DNA of 64,000 bases from Kribbella sp. ALI-6-A. Its GTDB lineage: Bacteria; Actinomycetota; Actinomycetes; Propionibacteriales; Kribbellaceae. Under the pieces are notes generated by a model, which saw only the letters and a list, made by a program, of their open reading frames with translations, was not told where the DNA came from and ran no database searches. Made by a program: the position numbers and the translations under genes. Where the stretch lies: contig NZ_MTQN01000011.1 of the NCBI RefSeq assembly GCF_001984195.1, positions 620,001 to 684,000 of the forward strand, given 5' to 3'. Below, one piece after another: positions 8,877 to 17,751 of this stretch. How positions within the stretch are numbered: position 1 is the stretch's first letter; each line of letters starts with the position of its first letter.

Positions 8877-9617
8877 TTGTTCATCGGAATCGGTACCGTC
8901 GTGAACGTCGCGACGGTTCTCGTCGGCTCGGTCCTCGGCGTCCTGATCGGTCACCGTCTGCCCGGCCGGACCAGGGACCTCGTCACCGACGCGCTCGGCC
9001 TGGTCACGCTGCTGATCGCGATCACCTCCGCACTCACCGTCGGTGACGCCGCGCTCAGCGACGCCGTCGGCGACAGCGCGCCGGTGCTGATCGTGCTCGG
9101 CGCGATGCTCGTCGGCGGCATCGCCGGGTCGCTGCTGAAGATCGAGCAGCGCCTGGAGGGCTTCGGGAGTTGGCTGCAGCACCGCTTCAGCCGCGGCGAC
9201 AGCGAGAGCACGTTCGTCGAGGGCTTCGTCACCGCGTCGATGGTGTTCTGCGTCGGCCCGCTCACCTTTCTCGGCGCGCTGTCCGACGGCTTGGGCCGAG
9301 GCGCCGACCAACTGTTCCTGAAGGCGGTCCTCGACGGCTTCGCCTCCATCGCCTTCGCCGCGTCCCTCGGGTGGGGCGTCGCGGCGTCCGCCCTGGTCGT
9401 ACTGGTCGTCCAGGGCCTGATGACCGCCGTCGGCGCGCTGCTCGGCGACGTCCTGCCCGAAGCCCACGTCACCGCCCTGGGCGCCACCGGAGGCCTGCTG
9501 CTGATCGGCGTCGCGCTGCGGTTGCTGAAGATCAAGCAGGTCGCGGTCGCCGACCTGCTGCCCGCGCTGATCGTCGCCCCGCTGCTGGTCCAGCTCCTGG
9601 TTGTCGTCCGCAACTGA
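8877..9617 (+). CDS. DUF554 family membrane protein
   Basis: A 246-residue polytopic membrane protein of the DUF554 (YdfK-like) family. It starts with the diagnostic FIGIGTVVNVATVLVGSVLG and contains GFVTASMVFCVGPLTFLGAL. It has about seven hydrophobic segments. The TTG at 8877 is preceded by GGAGA at six bases; longer upstream reading gives a hydrophilic segment unlike the family. The function of DUF554 proteins is unsettled; transport has been suggested. Two hairpins follow the gene. Confidence 0.85.
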   Translation: MFIGIGTVVNVATVLVGSVLGVLIGHRLPGRTRDLVTDALGLVTLLIAITSALTVGDAALSDAVGDSAPVLIVLGAMLVGGIAGSLLKIEQRLEGFGSWLQHRFSRGDSESTFVEGFVTASMVFCVGPLTFLGALSDGLGRGADQLFLKAVLDGFASIAFAASLGWGVAASALVVLVVQGLMTAVGALLGDVLPEAHVTALGATGGLLLIGVALRLLKIKQVAVADLLPALIVAPLLVQLLVVVRN

Positions 9618-9629
9618 TCTGTTGCGGAC
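9606..9629 (+). terminator. Hairpin overlapping the DUF554 stop codon
   Basis: Perfect 9-bp inverted repeat GTCCGCAAC (9606-9614) and GTTGCGGAC (9621-9629) with a 6-base loop that spans the stop codon. Together with the stronger hairpin four bases further on it may form a tandem terminator. Confidence 0.5.
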
Positions 9630-9633
9630 AGCA

Positions 9634-9669
9634 AAGAGCTCCGGTCCCGCGAGCGGAACCGGAGCTCTT
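9634..9669. terminator. Bidirectional terminator between DUF554 gene and livF
   Basis: A 12-bp perfect stem, AAGAGCTCCGGT at 9634-9645 with its complement at 9658-9669. The loop can add a short CCG/CGG helix. The A-start and T-end give U-rich tails in both directions between convergent genes. Confidence 0.85.
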
Positions 9670-9686
9670 CGTCGCCGTCCGGCCGG

Positions 9687-10403
9687 TCAGTCCTCGCCGA
9701 GGTACGCCTTGCGTACGTCGTCGTTGACCAGCAACTCGCGGCCGGTGCCCTTGACAACGATCTTGCCGACCTCGAGCACGTAGCCGAAGTCGGCGCGCTT
9801 CAGCGCCGCCTGGGCGTTCTGCTCGACCAGCAGGATCGTGGTGCCCTGGCGCTGCAGCTCGGTGACCGTCGTCATGATCCGCTTCATCATGATCGGCGAC
9901 AGCCCCATCGACGGCTCGTCGAGCATCAGCAGCTTGGGCCGGCTCATCATCGCCCGGCCCATCGCGAGCATCTGCTGCTCACCGCCGGAGAACGTCCCGG
10001 CCGGCTGCTTGCGCCGCTCCCCCAGGATCGGGAACAGCTCGTACGCCGCGTCCAGGTCCTTGCGGATGGCCGGCTGGTCGTTGCGGGTGAACGCACCGAG
10101 CAGCAGGTTCTCCTCGACCGACAGGCGGGGGAAGATCCGCCGCCCCTCGGGCGAGTGCGCCAGGCCCATCGTGACGATGTCGTGCGCCGGTACCTGATCG
10201 ATCCGCTGACCCTGGAACAGGATCTCACCGCGGGTCGGCCGGAGCAGACCCGAGATGGTCCGCAGCGTCGTCGTCTTGCCGGCACCGTTGGTACCGATCA
10301 GCGTGACGACCTGTCCCTGTTCGACCGAGAAGCTGATCCCCTTCACGGCAACGATCTTGCCGTAGGCAACCTCCAGGTCCCTGACCTCGAGCATCGCGGT
10401 CAT
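9687..10403 (-). CDS. livF: Branched-chain amino acid ABC transporter ATPase LivF
   Basis: A 238-residue cytoplasmic ATPase. Walker A is GTNGAGKTTT (residues 37-46), then SPEGRRIFPRLSVEENLLLGA, the signature FSGGEQQMLAMGRAMMSRP and Walker B LLMLDEPSMGLSP, all hallmarks of LivF. It is the last gene of livK-H-M-G-F; its start overlaps the livG stop by four bases (ATGA), indicating translational coupling. Likely substrates are branched-chain or other hydrophobic amino acids, though related systems take urea or amides. Confidence 0.95.
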   Translation of the reverse strand: MTAMLEVRDLEVAYGKIVAVKGISFSVEQGQVVTLIGTNGAGKTTTLRTISGLLRPTRGEILFQGQRIDQVPAHDIVTMGLAHSPEGRRIFPRLSVEENLLLGAFTRNDQPAIRKDLDAAYELFPILGERRKQPAGTFSGGEQQMLAMGRAMMSRPKLLMLDEPSMGLSPIMMKRIMTTVTELQRQGTTILLVEQNAQAALKRADFGYVLEVGKIVVKGTGRELLVNDDVRKAYLGED

Positions 10404-11350
10404 GACTTGCCCTCCTGCTCGGCGACCGTGGTGTCCTGGACGTGGGCGCCGCCGGGGCCGGCCTCGTCGTCATCGTCGTCCTCGCCGGTCCCGATGTAGG
10501 CCTCGACCACCCGCGGGTCGGACTGCACCTCACCCGGGGTGCCCTCGACCAGCGCCTCACCGCGCACCAGGCACAGCACCCGGTCGCACAGGTTGAAGAT
10601 GAAGCGCATGTCGTGCTCGATCACCACCACCGACAGACCCGAGTCCCGGATCTTGAAGATCAGGTCACTGGCCTGCCGGGTCTCCTGCGGGTTCATTCCG
10701 GCCGTCGGCTCGTCCAGCAGGACGACCTTGGGGTCGGTGGCCAGCGCCCGGGCGATCTCGAGCCGCCGCTGGTCGCCGTACGGCATGTTGCGGGCCAGGT
10801 GCTCGGCCGATCGGCCGAGCCCGACGAACTCCAGCAACTCCTGGGCCCTTGCGCGGGTCTCGGCCTCCTCGCGGCGGAACTTGGGCCCGCGCAGGACCGA
10901 GGTCACCGGGCCCGCGGTGGTCCGGCAGTACCGGCCCACCATCACGTTCTCGAGCGCCGTCATGTTCGCGAACAGCCGGATGTTCTGGAACGTCCGCGCC
11001 ATCCCGGCCCGGACGACGGCCCGCGGCTTGGGCGGCAGCGGCTGCAACGCTCCGGTCGGCTGGTTCGGCTCGACCGCACCGGCGGACGCCGGCTTCTTCG
11101 CGGCCTTCGGGACGCTGGCGAACCGGACCTGACCGCTGGTCGGCTTGTACAACCCGGTCAGGCAGTTGAAGAAGGTCGTCTTACCGGCGCCGTTCGGGCC
11201 GATCAGGCCGACGATCTCGCCCTCGCGGACGGTCAGGTTCACATTGTTGACCGCCAGCAGACCACCGAACCGCATGGTCACGCCGGAGGCCTCCAGAACG
11301 GGCTCGCCGATGGCCGACGCCGGCCGGCGTACTTCGTTCGTGACGGTCAT
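10400..11350 (-). CDS. livG: Branched-chain amino acid ABC transporter ATPase LivG
   Basis: A 316-residue ATPase with Walker A GPNGAGKTTF, the LivG motif GMARTFQNIRLF, a YGDQRRLEIARAL signature and Walker B VVLLDEPTAGMNP. Compared with typical 250-260 residue LivG it has two additions: an Ala/Pro-rich insert of about 35 residues between SGQVRF and GMARTFQ, and an acidic tail (EDDDDDE, then about 18 residues). Both are probably surface loops. It overlaps livM and livF by four bases each. Confidence 0.95.
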   Translation of the reverse strand: MTVTNEVRRPASAIGEPVLEASGVTMRFGGLLAVNNVNLTVREGEIVGLIGPNGAGKTTFFNCLTGLYKPTSGQVRFASVPKAAKKPASAGAVEPNQPTGALQPLPPKPRAVVRAGMARTFQNIRLFANMTALENVMVGRYCRTTAGPVTSVLRGPKFRREEAETRARAQELLEFVGLGRSAEHLARNMPYGDQRRLEIARALATDPKVVLLDEPTAGMNPQETRQASDLIFKIRDSGLSVVVIEHDMRFIFNLCDRVLCLVRGEALVEGTPGEVQSDPRVVEAYIGTGEDDDDDEAGPGGAHVQDTTVAEQEGKS

Positions 11351-13035
11351 TTCGCCTCCTCGGCCAGTTTGCTCTCGACGGCCACTGCGAGCTGCTCGTC
11401 TTCTTCGTGGAACTCCAGCTGCCGGCGCCTGCTGGCCACCAGGCCCTCGGGCCGGAACCGCATCATCAGCACCAGCAGCAGACCGAACAGCAACAACCGG
11501 TACTCGGAGAAGAACCGCAGCTTCTCCGGCAGCAACTTCAGGATCGTGGCGCCGAGCAGCACGCCGGCGATCGTGCCCATACCGCCGAGCACGACCGCGG
11601 CCAGCAGGAACGCCGACTCCAGGAAGATGTACTGGTCCGGGCTGACCGCGACGTCCTGGTGTGCCTTGATGGTGCCGGCCACGCCGGCCAGGAACGCACC
11701 GACGGCGAACGCCAGCAACTTCAGGCCGAAGACGTTCACCCCCATCGCCTCAGCGGCCTTCTCGTCCTCGCGGATGGCGACCCAGCCGCGCCCGATCCGG
11801 CTGTCGTTCAGCCGGGCGAAGACCAGGATCACGAAGCCGATCAGCAGCAACAGCAGGAAGTAGTAGTTCGAGAAGCGGCCGAGCTCGAGTCCGGCGACCG
11901 TGTGCTCGTCGCCGAAGTTGAAGTTGCCGATCTGCAGTTCCGGGATACCGGGGATGCCGTTCGGGCCGTTGGTCAGCAGCGGACCGTTGGTGCCGTCCAG
12001 GTTGAACATCGCCAACCGGAAGATCTCACCGAAGCCCAGCGTCACGATGGCCAGGTAGTCACCCGAGACCCGCAGCGTCGGCGACCCGATGATGAGGCCC
12101 AGGGTGGCCGCCACGCAGGCGCCGATCAGCACCACGACCGGGAACGGCGGGTGCCAGTCGATCGTCGCGAACGCCGATTCCGACAGCATCGCGGCGACGT
12201 ACGCGCCGGAGCCGAGGAAGGCGATGTAGCCCAGGTCGAGCAGACCGGCCAGGCCGACCACGATGTTCAGACCCATCGCGGTGGCCGCGAAGATCAGCAC
12301 CTGGGTGGCGATCGACATGTTCGCGTCGGAGCCGCCCTGGGTGAACGGGAAGAAGAACGCCACCACGAAGGCCGCCAGCGTGAGTACCTTCTTGTGCCGC
12401 TGAGCGACGTGGCCGAACCAGCTCATGACGCCGGTGCGGAACAGCGCCGTGATCACGCCGGTGATGAAGACCAGGCAGAGCACGAACGCCCAGGCCTCGG
12501 TCAGGCCCAGCGCGAAGGCCGCGGCGAACAGGATCGCCGCCATCATCAGCGCGATGGTGAGGATCTCGAACCACCCGGGCAGCCGGGCCTGGCCGAGGTC
12601 ACGCAACTGCCGCAAGGGCAACAGCCGCGAGCCCACCAGGAGCAGGACGGCACCGACCAGGCTGACATAGCCGCCCGGGTTGACGTTGATCAGTCCGTCG
12701 GACTCGACCGAGATCGCGATCAGGACCAGCGCCATGTACAGCGTCAGCATCAGGCCGAGCGCCCGCAGGCCCAAGGTGGCGTCGAGCCACTGCCCGAGCC
12801 GGCTCTCCAGCGGGCCCTTCTCGATCAGCAGCAGCACCAGGCCGAGCACCGCGAGGATGATCGCGAGGATCTGCAGCGAGCCGGGATAGAAGTTGATCGA
12901 CAGGTCACCGAGGATCGAACTGTCGTAGCTCCAGGACAGGAACGATCCGGCGATCACCAGCACCACACCGGCCAGGCCGAGGGGCCAGGCCGCGGGGTGG
13001 CCGCCGGAGGTGCGCGTTGTCAGATCGCCGCTCAT
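11347..13035 (-). CDS. livM: Branched-chain amino acid ABC transporter permease LivM (long form)
   Basis: A 562-residue polytopic permease. The C-terminal part (about residues 215-540) is the LivM domain: GLNIVVGLAGLLDLGYIAF, GDYLAIVTLGFGEI, ESAFLLAAVVLGGMGTIAGV and MMRFRPEGL. The first 200 or so residues add about six extra hydrophobic segments absent from standard LivM (about 300-420 residues). It starts with ATG at 13035, overlapping the livH stop by four bases. The extra N-terminal membrane region is the unusual feature. Confidence 0.92.
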   Translation of the reverse strand: MSGDLTTRTSGGHPAAWPLGLAGVVLVIAGSFLSWSYDSSILGDLSINFYPGSLQILAIILAVLGLVLLLIEKGPLESRLGQWLDATLGLRALGLMLTLYMALVLIAISVESDGLINVNPGGYVSLVGAVLLLVGSRLLPLRQLRDLGQARLPGWFEILTIALMMAAILFAAAFALGLTEAWAFVLCLVFITGVITALFRTGVMSWFGHVAQRHKKVLTLAAFVVAFFFPFTQGGSDANMSIATQVLIFAATAMGLNIVVGLAGLLDLGYIAFLGSGAYVAAMLSESAFATIDWHPPFPVVVLIGACVAATLGLIIGSPTLRVSGDYLAIVTLGFGEIFRLAMFNLDGTNGPLLTNGPNGIPGIPELQIGNFNFGDEHTVAGLELGRFSNYYFLLLLLIGFVILVFARLNDSRIGRGWVAIREDEKAAEAMGVNVFGLKLLAFAVGAFLAGVAGTIKAHQDVAVSPDQYIFLESAFLLAAVVLGGMGTIAGVLLGATILKLLPEKLRFFSEYRLLLFGLLLVLMMRFRPEGLVASRRRQLEFHEEDEQLAVAVESKLAEEAK

Positions 13036-14348
13036 GCGCGGTCCACCACCCTCGCTCCGAGAAGACCCTGCGGCCGGAAGACCAGGACCAGGATCAGGAT
13101 TGCGAACGCCCAGACGTCCTTCCAGGAACTACCACCGAACTGACCCGGGATGTACTGCGTGGCGAGCGCCTCCACGATCCCCAGCACCAGGCCGCCGACG
13201 ATGGCGCCCTGGATGTTGCCGATACCGCCCAGCACCGCGGCGGTGAACGCCTTCAGGCCGGCCAGGAAGCCCATCCGGAACTCGATGTTGTTGTTCTGCA
13301 TGCCCTGCGAGATACCGGCCACCGCGGCCAGTGCCGCACCGAGCGCGAACGCGACCACGATGATCCGGTCGACGTTGATGCCCATCAACCGGGCGGTGTC
13401 GCGATCCTGCGCCACGGCCTGCATGCCGCGGCCGAGCCGGGTCCGGTTGATGAAGTACCACAGCAGGGCCGAGCACACCACCAGCGCGACGATCGTGAAG
13501 ATCGCCGAGCGCTGGATGGTGACGCCGCCGATCTGGAGCGCCTGCCCACTGACCACGTCGAGCTGCGGGAACGGGATGCGCTGCTTCGCGCTCGGCCACT
13601 CGATCGTGGCGAGCAGTCGACGGTAGACGAGCCACGAGATCTCCAGCAGCACCGTCGTCACCACCGTGATCGCGGCCAGCGCCTTGACCAGCTCATGGGC
13701 GCGTCCTGCGCCGCCGGTGAACCGGGCCACCAGGAAACCGATCGCGGTACCGAGCACGGTGCCCCCGACCACCACGCCCAGCGACACCAGGATCGACAGG
13801 TCCCGAACGGCCAGCCGGGCGATGATCCAGACCACCAGCGCGACAGCGCCGGCGGTGAGCAGCGGCGCCCGGTCGCGCCACTTGGTGATCGGGTGGTTCA
13901 GCGGCACCGTGGTCAGACCGGCGCCGACCAGGTAGGCCAGGCCGAGCGCCAGCGCGGCCATCACCGGCACGGTCCAGTTCGGACGTTCGTAGAAGATCCG
14001 GATGAACTCCTGCAGAAAGACCGAGATGCCGATCGCGGTGATCAGCGGCGCGAGCCGTGGCGCGTTCCGCAGGGGACGGTACGCGACACGTTCCATCAGC
14101 ACGGCGGTTCCGACCGACGCGATCATCGCGCCGATGATCATCAGCGGCAGAATCCAGATGCCGGTCTGGCCGTCGAAGAACAACAAGTACGTCGTCAGTG
14201 CGCCGAACGCACCGATCATGAAGACCTCGCCGTGGGCGAAGTTGATGAGCTGCACGATGCCGTAGACGACGGTGTACCCGACCGCGATCAGCGCGTACAG
14301 CGATCCGAGAGTCAGCCCGTTCACGAGCTGCTGAAAGAACTGGTCCAC
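13032..14348 (-). CDS. livH: Branched-chain amino acid ABC transporter permease LivH (expanded)
   Basis: A 438-residue permease with N-terminal LTLGSLYALIAVGYTVVYG, INFAHGEVFMIGAF and C-terminal AVAQDRDTARLMGINVDR, KAFTAAVLGGIGN and RPQGLLG, all typical of LivH. Ordinary LivH is about 290-310 residues; here an insert of about 120 residues (roughly residues 125-245) brings extra hydrophobic helices. The GTG at 14348 follows GGGAGG. A hairpin separates it from livK upstream. Confidence 0.92.
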   Translation of the reverse strand: MDQFFQQLVNGLTLGSLYALIAVGYTVVYGIVQLINFAHGEVFMIGAFGALTTYLLFFDGQTGIWILPLMIIGAMIASVGTAVLMERVAYRPLRNAPRLAPLITAIGISVFLQEFIRIFYERPNWTVPVMAALALGLAYLVGAGLTTVPLNHPITKWRDRAPLLTAGAVALVVWIIARLAVRDLSILVSLGVVVGGTVLGTAIGFLVARFTGGAGRAHELVKALAAITVVTTVLLEISWLVYRRLLATIEWPSAKQRIPFPQLDVVSGQALQIGGVTIQRSAIFTIVALVVCSALLWYFINRTRLGRGMQAVAQDRDTARLMGINVDRIIVVAFALGAALAAVAGISQGMQNNNIEFRMGFLAGLKAFTAAVLGGIGNIQGAIVGGLVLGIVEALATQYIPGQFGGSSWKDVWAFAILILVLVFRPQGLLGARVVDRA

Positions 14349-14384
14349 GTCGACCTCCCAACTGCCTCAGTTTTCGACATGCCA

Positions 14385-14416
14385 CGGGGGTGGGACGGCG
14401 TGACGTCCCACCCCCG
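14385..14416 (-). terminator. Intercistronic hairpin between livK and livH
   Basis: Perfect 12-bp stem CGGGGGTGGGAC (14385-14396) with its complement at 14405-14416 and an 8-base loop. Placed right after the binding-protein gene, it could partly terminate transcription or stabilise livK mRNA, giving more binding protein than permease. Confidence 0.75.
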
Positions 14417-14430
14417 GGTCACGAGGTCGA

Positions 14431-15660
14431 CTACTTGGTTTCGAAGTCCTTGGTCTCCACGGTCGACCACTTGGTGCCGTCGACCTTGTAGACGGTCAGC
14501 ACCTTGGAGGTGGTGTCGCCGTACTGGTCGAAGGCGACCTTGCCGGTGACGCCGTCGAAGGAGACCTTGCCGAGCTCCTCGACCGTCTTCGGGCGAGCCG
14601 TCTCGACGCTGTCGGCGTCCTTCAGCGAGACCTTGAGCGCGTTGATGATCGCGTTCGCGGCATCGTAGGAGTACCCGCCGTAGGCCGCGTAGGGCTCCTT
14701 GAAGCCGGCCGCGTTGTAGTCCTCGACGAACTTCTTGGCCGAGGGCAGGGTGTCGACCGGGGCGCCGACCGAGGTGGCCAGGTCGCCGGCGGCGGTCTTA
14801 CCACCCAGCTGGATGTACTTCGGGTCGTAGATGCCGTCGCCGCCCATCAGCGGCACGTTCAGGCCGGCGGCCTTCATCTGCTGCGACAGCGGACCTGCCT
14901 GCGGGTACTCGCCGCCGTAGTACACGGCCTGCGGTGCGGCCGGCTTGACCGCCGAGACGACCGCCTGGTAGTTCGAGTCGTCCGGGTTGATGGTCTCGGC
15001 CGCGACGACCGTACCGCCCAGCTTCTTGAACTCCTCGGTGAAGGTGCCGACCAGGCCCTGGCCGTACGCCTTCTTGTCGTGAATCGTGGCGACCTTGGTG
15101 ATCTTGGCCGTCTCGTACAGGTACCGCGCCGCGAACGGACCCTGGACCGCGTCCGTGGTGCAGGTGCGGAAGTACGTCGGGTAAGGACGCTTGGGGCTCT
15201 TCTGCCAGTCGGCGCCCTGGGTCAGGCCCGGGCCGGTGTTGGCCGGCGAGACCTGGACGATGTTCTTCGGCGCGAGCACCGGCTGGACCTGCTGGCTGGT
15301 GCTCGTGTTCAGGGTGCCGACGACACCGATCACGTCGGCGTCGGAGGCGAGCGCGGTGGCCGCGTTCTTGCCGACGTCCGGCTTGGCCTCGTCGTCCTGC
15401 GCCGAGACCTCGAGCTTCCAGCCCGGGATCGCGTTGGAGTCGTTGGCCTGCTTCACGGCCAGCTCGACCGAGTGCTGGATACCCAGACCAAGCGCCGACA
15501 GGTCACCGGAAAGCGGCGCGATCACGCCGATCTTGGCGGTCTTGGTCGTTTCGCCGGAGCCCCCGCCACCGTTGTCGTCGCTGCGTGAACCGCAGGCAGT
15601 CAGGGCCAACGACGCAACGATCAGCGACGCGCCGACCCGTACTACGGAACGCTGGTGCAC
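14431..15660 (-). CDS. livK: Branched-chain amino acid ABC transporter substrate-binding lipoprotein
   Basis: A 409-residue periplasmic-binding-fold type I receptor. The signal peptide ends in a lipobox (LALTACGS), so it is a membrane-anchored lipoprotein. KIGVIAPLSGDLSALG begins the LivK domain, and DKKAYGQGLVGTFTEEFKKLGG and AYGGYSYDAANAI are also typical. The GTG at 15660 lies behind GGGAGGAACA and is preferred over the ATG twelve bases upstream, which overlaps that site. It is first gene of the liv operon. Confidence 0.93.
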   Translation of the reverse strand: MHQRSVVRVGASLIVASLALTACGSRSDDNGGGGSGETTKTAKIGVIAPLSGDLSALGLGIQHSVELAVKQANDSNAIPGWKLEVSAQDDEAKPDVGKNAATALASDADVIGVVGTLNTSTSQQVQPVLAPKNIVQVSPANTGPGLTQGADWQKSPKRPYPTYFRTCTTDAVQGPFAARYLYETAKITKVATIHDKKAYGQGLVGTFTEEFKKLGGTVVAAETINPDDSNYQAVVSAVKPAAPQAVYYGGEYPQAGPLSQQMKAAGLNVPLMGGDGIYDPKYIQLGGKTAAGDLATSVGAPVDTLPSAKKFVEDYNAAGFKEPYAAYGGYSYDAANAIINALKVSLKDADSVETARPKTVEELGKVSFDGVTGKVAFDQYGDTTSKVLTVYKVDGTKWSTVETKDFETK

Positions 15661-16085
15661 TGTTCCTCCCATGTCTGGATAGTCCGAGCAATCCCCGGAC
15701 CCCCGCGATTGCCGCGAGCACCCGCAGGTTAGACCCCGCCGAGCAGTCAAGGCGAACGTGACCCAGCGTGTGTTGTGAGGTCGTTACCGCTGTAAGCATC
15801 GTCCTGATCGGTCGCCACTGGCTTTGCCGAGCGCCGTTACTCACCGCGAGCAGACGGCGTACGCAGAGCCACATTGGGAACCGATGCGTGCGGGCGCCCT
15901 TCGGCCCGGCGCCACGCTGTGTGACGGCCGTCTCATTCTTCGGACGATGCGCGGGTGCGCGCCACGCCAGCACGGGTGGCGAGGTGCCCGGAAACATGGC
16001 ATGAAGTCGCCCCGGAGGGTCTTCGACCGCCCCCAGGGCCGGAGCCGCCCGGGGAGTCCGGCGGGCGGTCCAGGCGGGCCCTCGC
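15661..16085. other. 425-base intergenic region upstream of livK
   Basis: No convincing gene is visible: open frames here lack ribosome binding sites and the codon bias of neighbours. It should contain the livK promoter. A TTAC-N4-GTAA palindrome at 15784-15795 is a possible operator. On the other side, near the response-regulator 3' end, ACCGCCC (16026-16032) can pair with GGGCGGT (16063-16069) around a GC-rich inner region, a weak terminator candidate. Confidence 0.4.
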
Positions 16086-16673
16086 CTAGGAGCCGGCCTC
16101 GTCGACGACCAGCTCGGCGACCTGCCGCATCGAGACCCGCTTGTCCATCGCGGTCTTCTGGATCCACCGGAACGAGTCCGGCTCCGACAGCCCGAACTTC
16201 GTCTGCAGCACCGACTTGGCCCGGTCCACCAGCTTGCGCGTCTCCAGCCGCTCGGACAGGTCGGCGACCTCCCGCTCCAGCTCCGCGAGCTCGACGTACC
16301 GGCTGGCCGCGATCTCGATCGCCGGCAACAGGTCGGTCTTGGAGAACGGCTTCACCAGGTACGCCATCGCTCCGGCGTCCCGGGCCCGCTCGACCAGCTC
16401 CCGCTGCGAGAACGCTGTCAGCATCAGCACCGGCGCGATCCGCTCCCCCGCGATCTTCTCCGCCGCACTGAGCCCGTCCAGCTTCGGCATCTTCACATCC
16501 AGAATCACCAGATCAGGCCGAAGCTCCGTCGCCAGCCGGATGGCCTCCTCGCCGTCCCCGGCCTGCCCGACGACGTCGTACCCCTCCTCAGCCAGCATCT
16601 CGGCCAGATCCATCCGGATCAGCGCCTCGTCCTCAGCGATCACCACACGCTTAGCAGTCACACCGGACACCAT
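16086..16673 (-). CDS. ANTAR-domain response regulator (PdtaR/Rv1626-like)
   Basis: A 195-residue two-domain regulator. The receiver domain has the acidic pair E14-D15, phospho-acceptor D59 (VILDVKMP), the switch Thr in MLTAFS and Lys in LVKPFSK. The C-terminal ANTAR domain (about residues 130-190, LETRKLVDRAKSVL, then FRWIQKTAM) would bind paired RNA hairpins and act as an antiterminator. In mycobacteria the homologue pairs with the kinase PdtaS; no kinase is nearby here. The start is the ATG at 16673, although the GTG at 16661 is possible. Confidence 0.9.
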   Translation of the reverse strand: MVSGVTAKRVVIAEDEALIRMDLAEMLAEEGYDVVGQAGDGEEAIRLATELRPDLVILDVKMPKLDGLSAAEKIAGERIAPVLMLTAFSQRELVERARDAGAMAYLVKPFSKTDLLPAIEIAASRYVELAELEREVADLSERLETRKLVDRAKSVLQTKFGLSEPDSFRWIQKTAMDKRVSMRQVAELVVDEAGS

Positions 16674-16686
16674 ATCCAGGTGCCAC

Positions 16687-17469
16687 TCAGCTCTTCGGCC
16701 CGACGAACCCATCGAGCGCCACAACACCCTCGCGCCGGCTCACCGCGACCACGTTCACCCGCGGCTGCCGCCAAGGAATCGCGAGCTGATCGAGCGCGTC
16801 GGTCAGGATCCCACGGATGTCGGCCGACTCGTTCGAGAACATGTAGCGGATGTACTCGTAGCGCTTCCGGCCGCCGCCCGGGGCCGGTTTGGTCGCCCAG
16901 TTGACGAACCGGGACCCGTCGGAGTGGAAGAGCCCCCGCAGCAACAGCTCAGGCTCGGCTCGAACGATCTCGTGCTGCCAGTCGACCAGCGCGATCCGCC
17001 GCAGATGCTTGCGCCCCGGCCCGTGCTGCGGAAACACGCACGGCCAGTGCTTCCACCGCGCCTCGATCCGCACCGCCGTCGACCCACCCCGCAGACAGGG
17101 ACTGGCAGTCGGCTTGACCCGCCGGATCGTTGCCGCGATCTCCTGGTTCAGCACCGGGTACTTCTGGTCGTTGGAGATCTGCAACGTGTAGACCCCACGC
17201 CGGGCCGCCACGATGTGCCCGTCCCCCAGGTACCACCCCAGCAGCAACGCGTACGCCGCCTCGTCCAGCTCCGCCCCGTCACACCGCGGACACGGCGTCG
17301 GCCGGAACCCCTGCCCCCGCGGCAGTCCACGCCGCTGGTACTGCCTGCGCCACCGCCGAATGGTTTTGATCGCCACGCCGTGGATCTCAGCGTTGACCCG
17401 GTCGACGACCCCCGCGTCAGACATCCGCAGGGCGGAGTCCACCGTCTCCTGCGACCGAAAGTGAACCAT
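16687..17469 (-). CDS. Free-standing LAGLIDADG-type protein with N-terminal HTH
   Basis: A 260-residue protein. Residues 8-48 form a homeodomain-like helix-turn-helix (VNAEIHGVAIKTIRRWRRQY). A CPRC pair follows at 60-63. Two LAGLIDADG-like motifs, LLLGWYLGDG (75-84) and LLLRGLFHSDG (175-185), each keep the Asp expected to bind metal, so this is a single-chain two-repeat form. It sits 31 bases from tRNA-Leu on the same strand and 13 bases before the ANTAR regulator gene. It could be a homing-endonuclease relative or a DNA-binding regulator derived from one, as WhiA is. No intron or intein host gene is evident. Confidence 0.75.
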   Translation of the reverse strand: MVHFRSQETVDSALRMSDAGVVDRVNAEIHGVAIKTIRRWRRQYQRRGLPRGQGFRPTPCPRCDGAELDEAAYALLLGWYLGDGHIVAARRGVYTLQISNDQKYPVLNQEIAATIRRVKPTASPCLRGGSTAVRIEARWKHWPCVFPQHGPGRKHLRRIALVDWQHEIVRAEPELLLRGLFHSDGSRFVNWATKPAPGGGRKRYEYIRYMFSNESADIRGILTDALDQLAIPWRQPRVNVVAVSRREGVVALDGFVGPKS

Positions 17470-17500
17470 GTCTCATGCTGACGCACAGCACCGACATTTG

Positions 17501-17583
17501 TGCCGGGTGTGGGATTCGAACCCACACGCCCTTGCGAGCAACGGATTTTGAGTCCGTCGTGTCTGCCATTCCACCAACCCGGC
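17501..17583 (-). tRNA. tRNA-Leu (anticodon CAA)
   Basis: The acceptor stem GCCGGGT/ACCCGGC, D-arm (TGGTGGAATGGCAGACA), anticodon loop ACTCAAAATCC with CAA, a long class II variable arm (TGCTCGCAAGGGCG) and T-arm (GGGTTCGAATCCC) are all readable on the minus strand. The discriminator base is A and CCA is not encoded. It reads TTG codons, which are infrequent at this GC content. Confidence 0.95.
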
Positions 17584-17681
17584 GAGGTTGCGGGACAAAC
17601 TCTAACCGAGAGTCCGGCCAGGACGAGCATCACCCGCCGGTCGGGTCCGACGACTCACCCGCCCGGCAAGTTGCTTCAACC

Positions 17682-17711
17682 ACTGCGGCCGGTCACCCGA
17701 CCGGCCGCAGT
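17682..17711 (-). terminator. Terminator after pyk
   Basis: A 13-bp perfect stem, ACTGCGGCCGGTC at 17682-17694 with its complement at 17699-17711 and loop ACCC, 40 bases past the pyk stop. Confidence 0.85.
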
Positions 17712-17751
17712 CACCACAGACTCAAACTCTCTTTGCGTGCTCTGTTGCTGA

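Noticed and set aside
15768..16004. Possible small protein in the spacer before livK
   Set aside because: No ribosome binding site, codon use unlike neighbours, many Cys and Arg; looks random.
17501..17583. tRNA-Leu as an integration site for a genomic island
   Set aside because: No integrase, no direct repeat of the tRNA 3' end, and both sides are core genes (pyk, ANTAR regulator).
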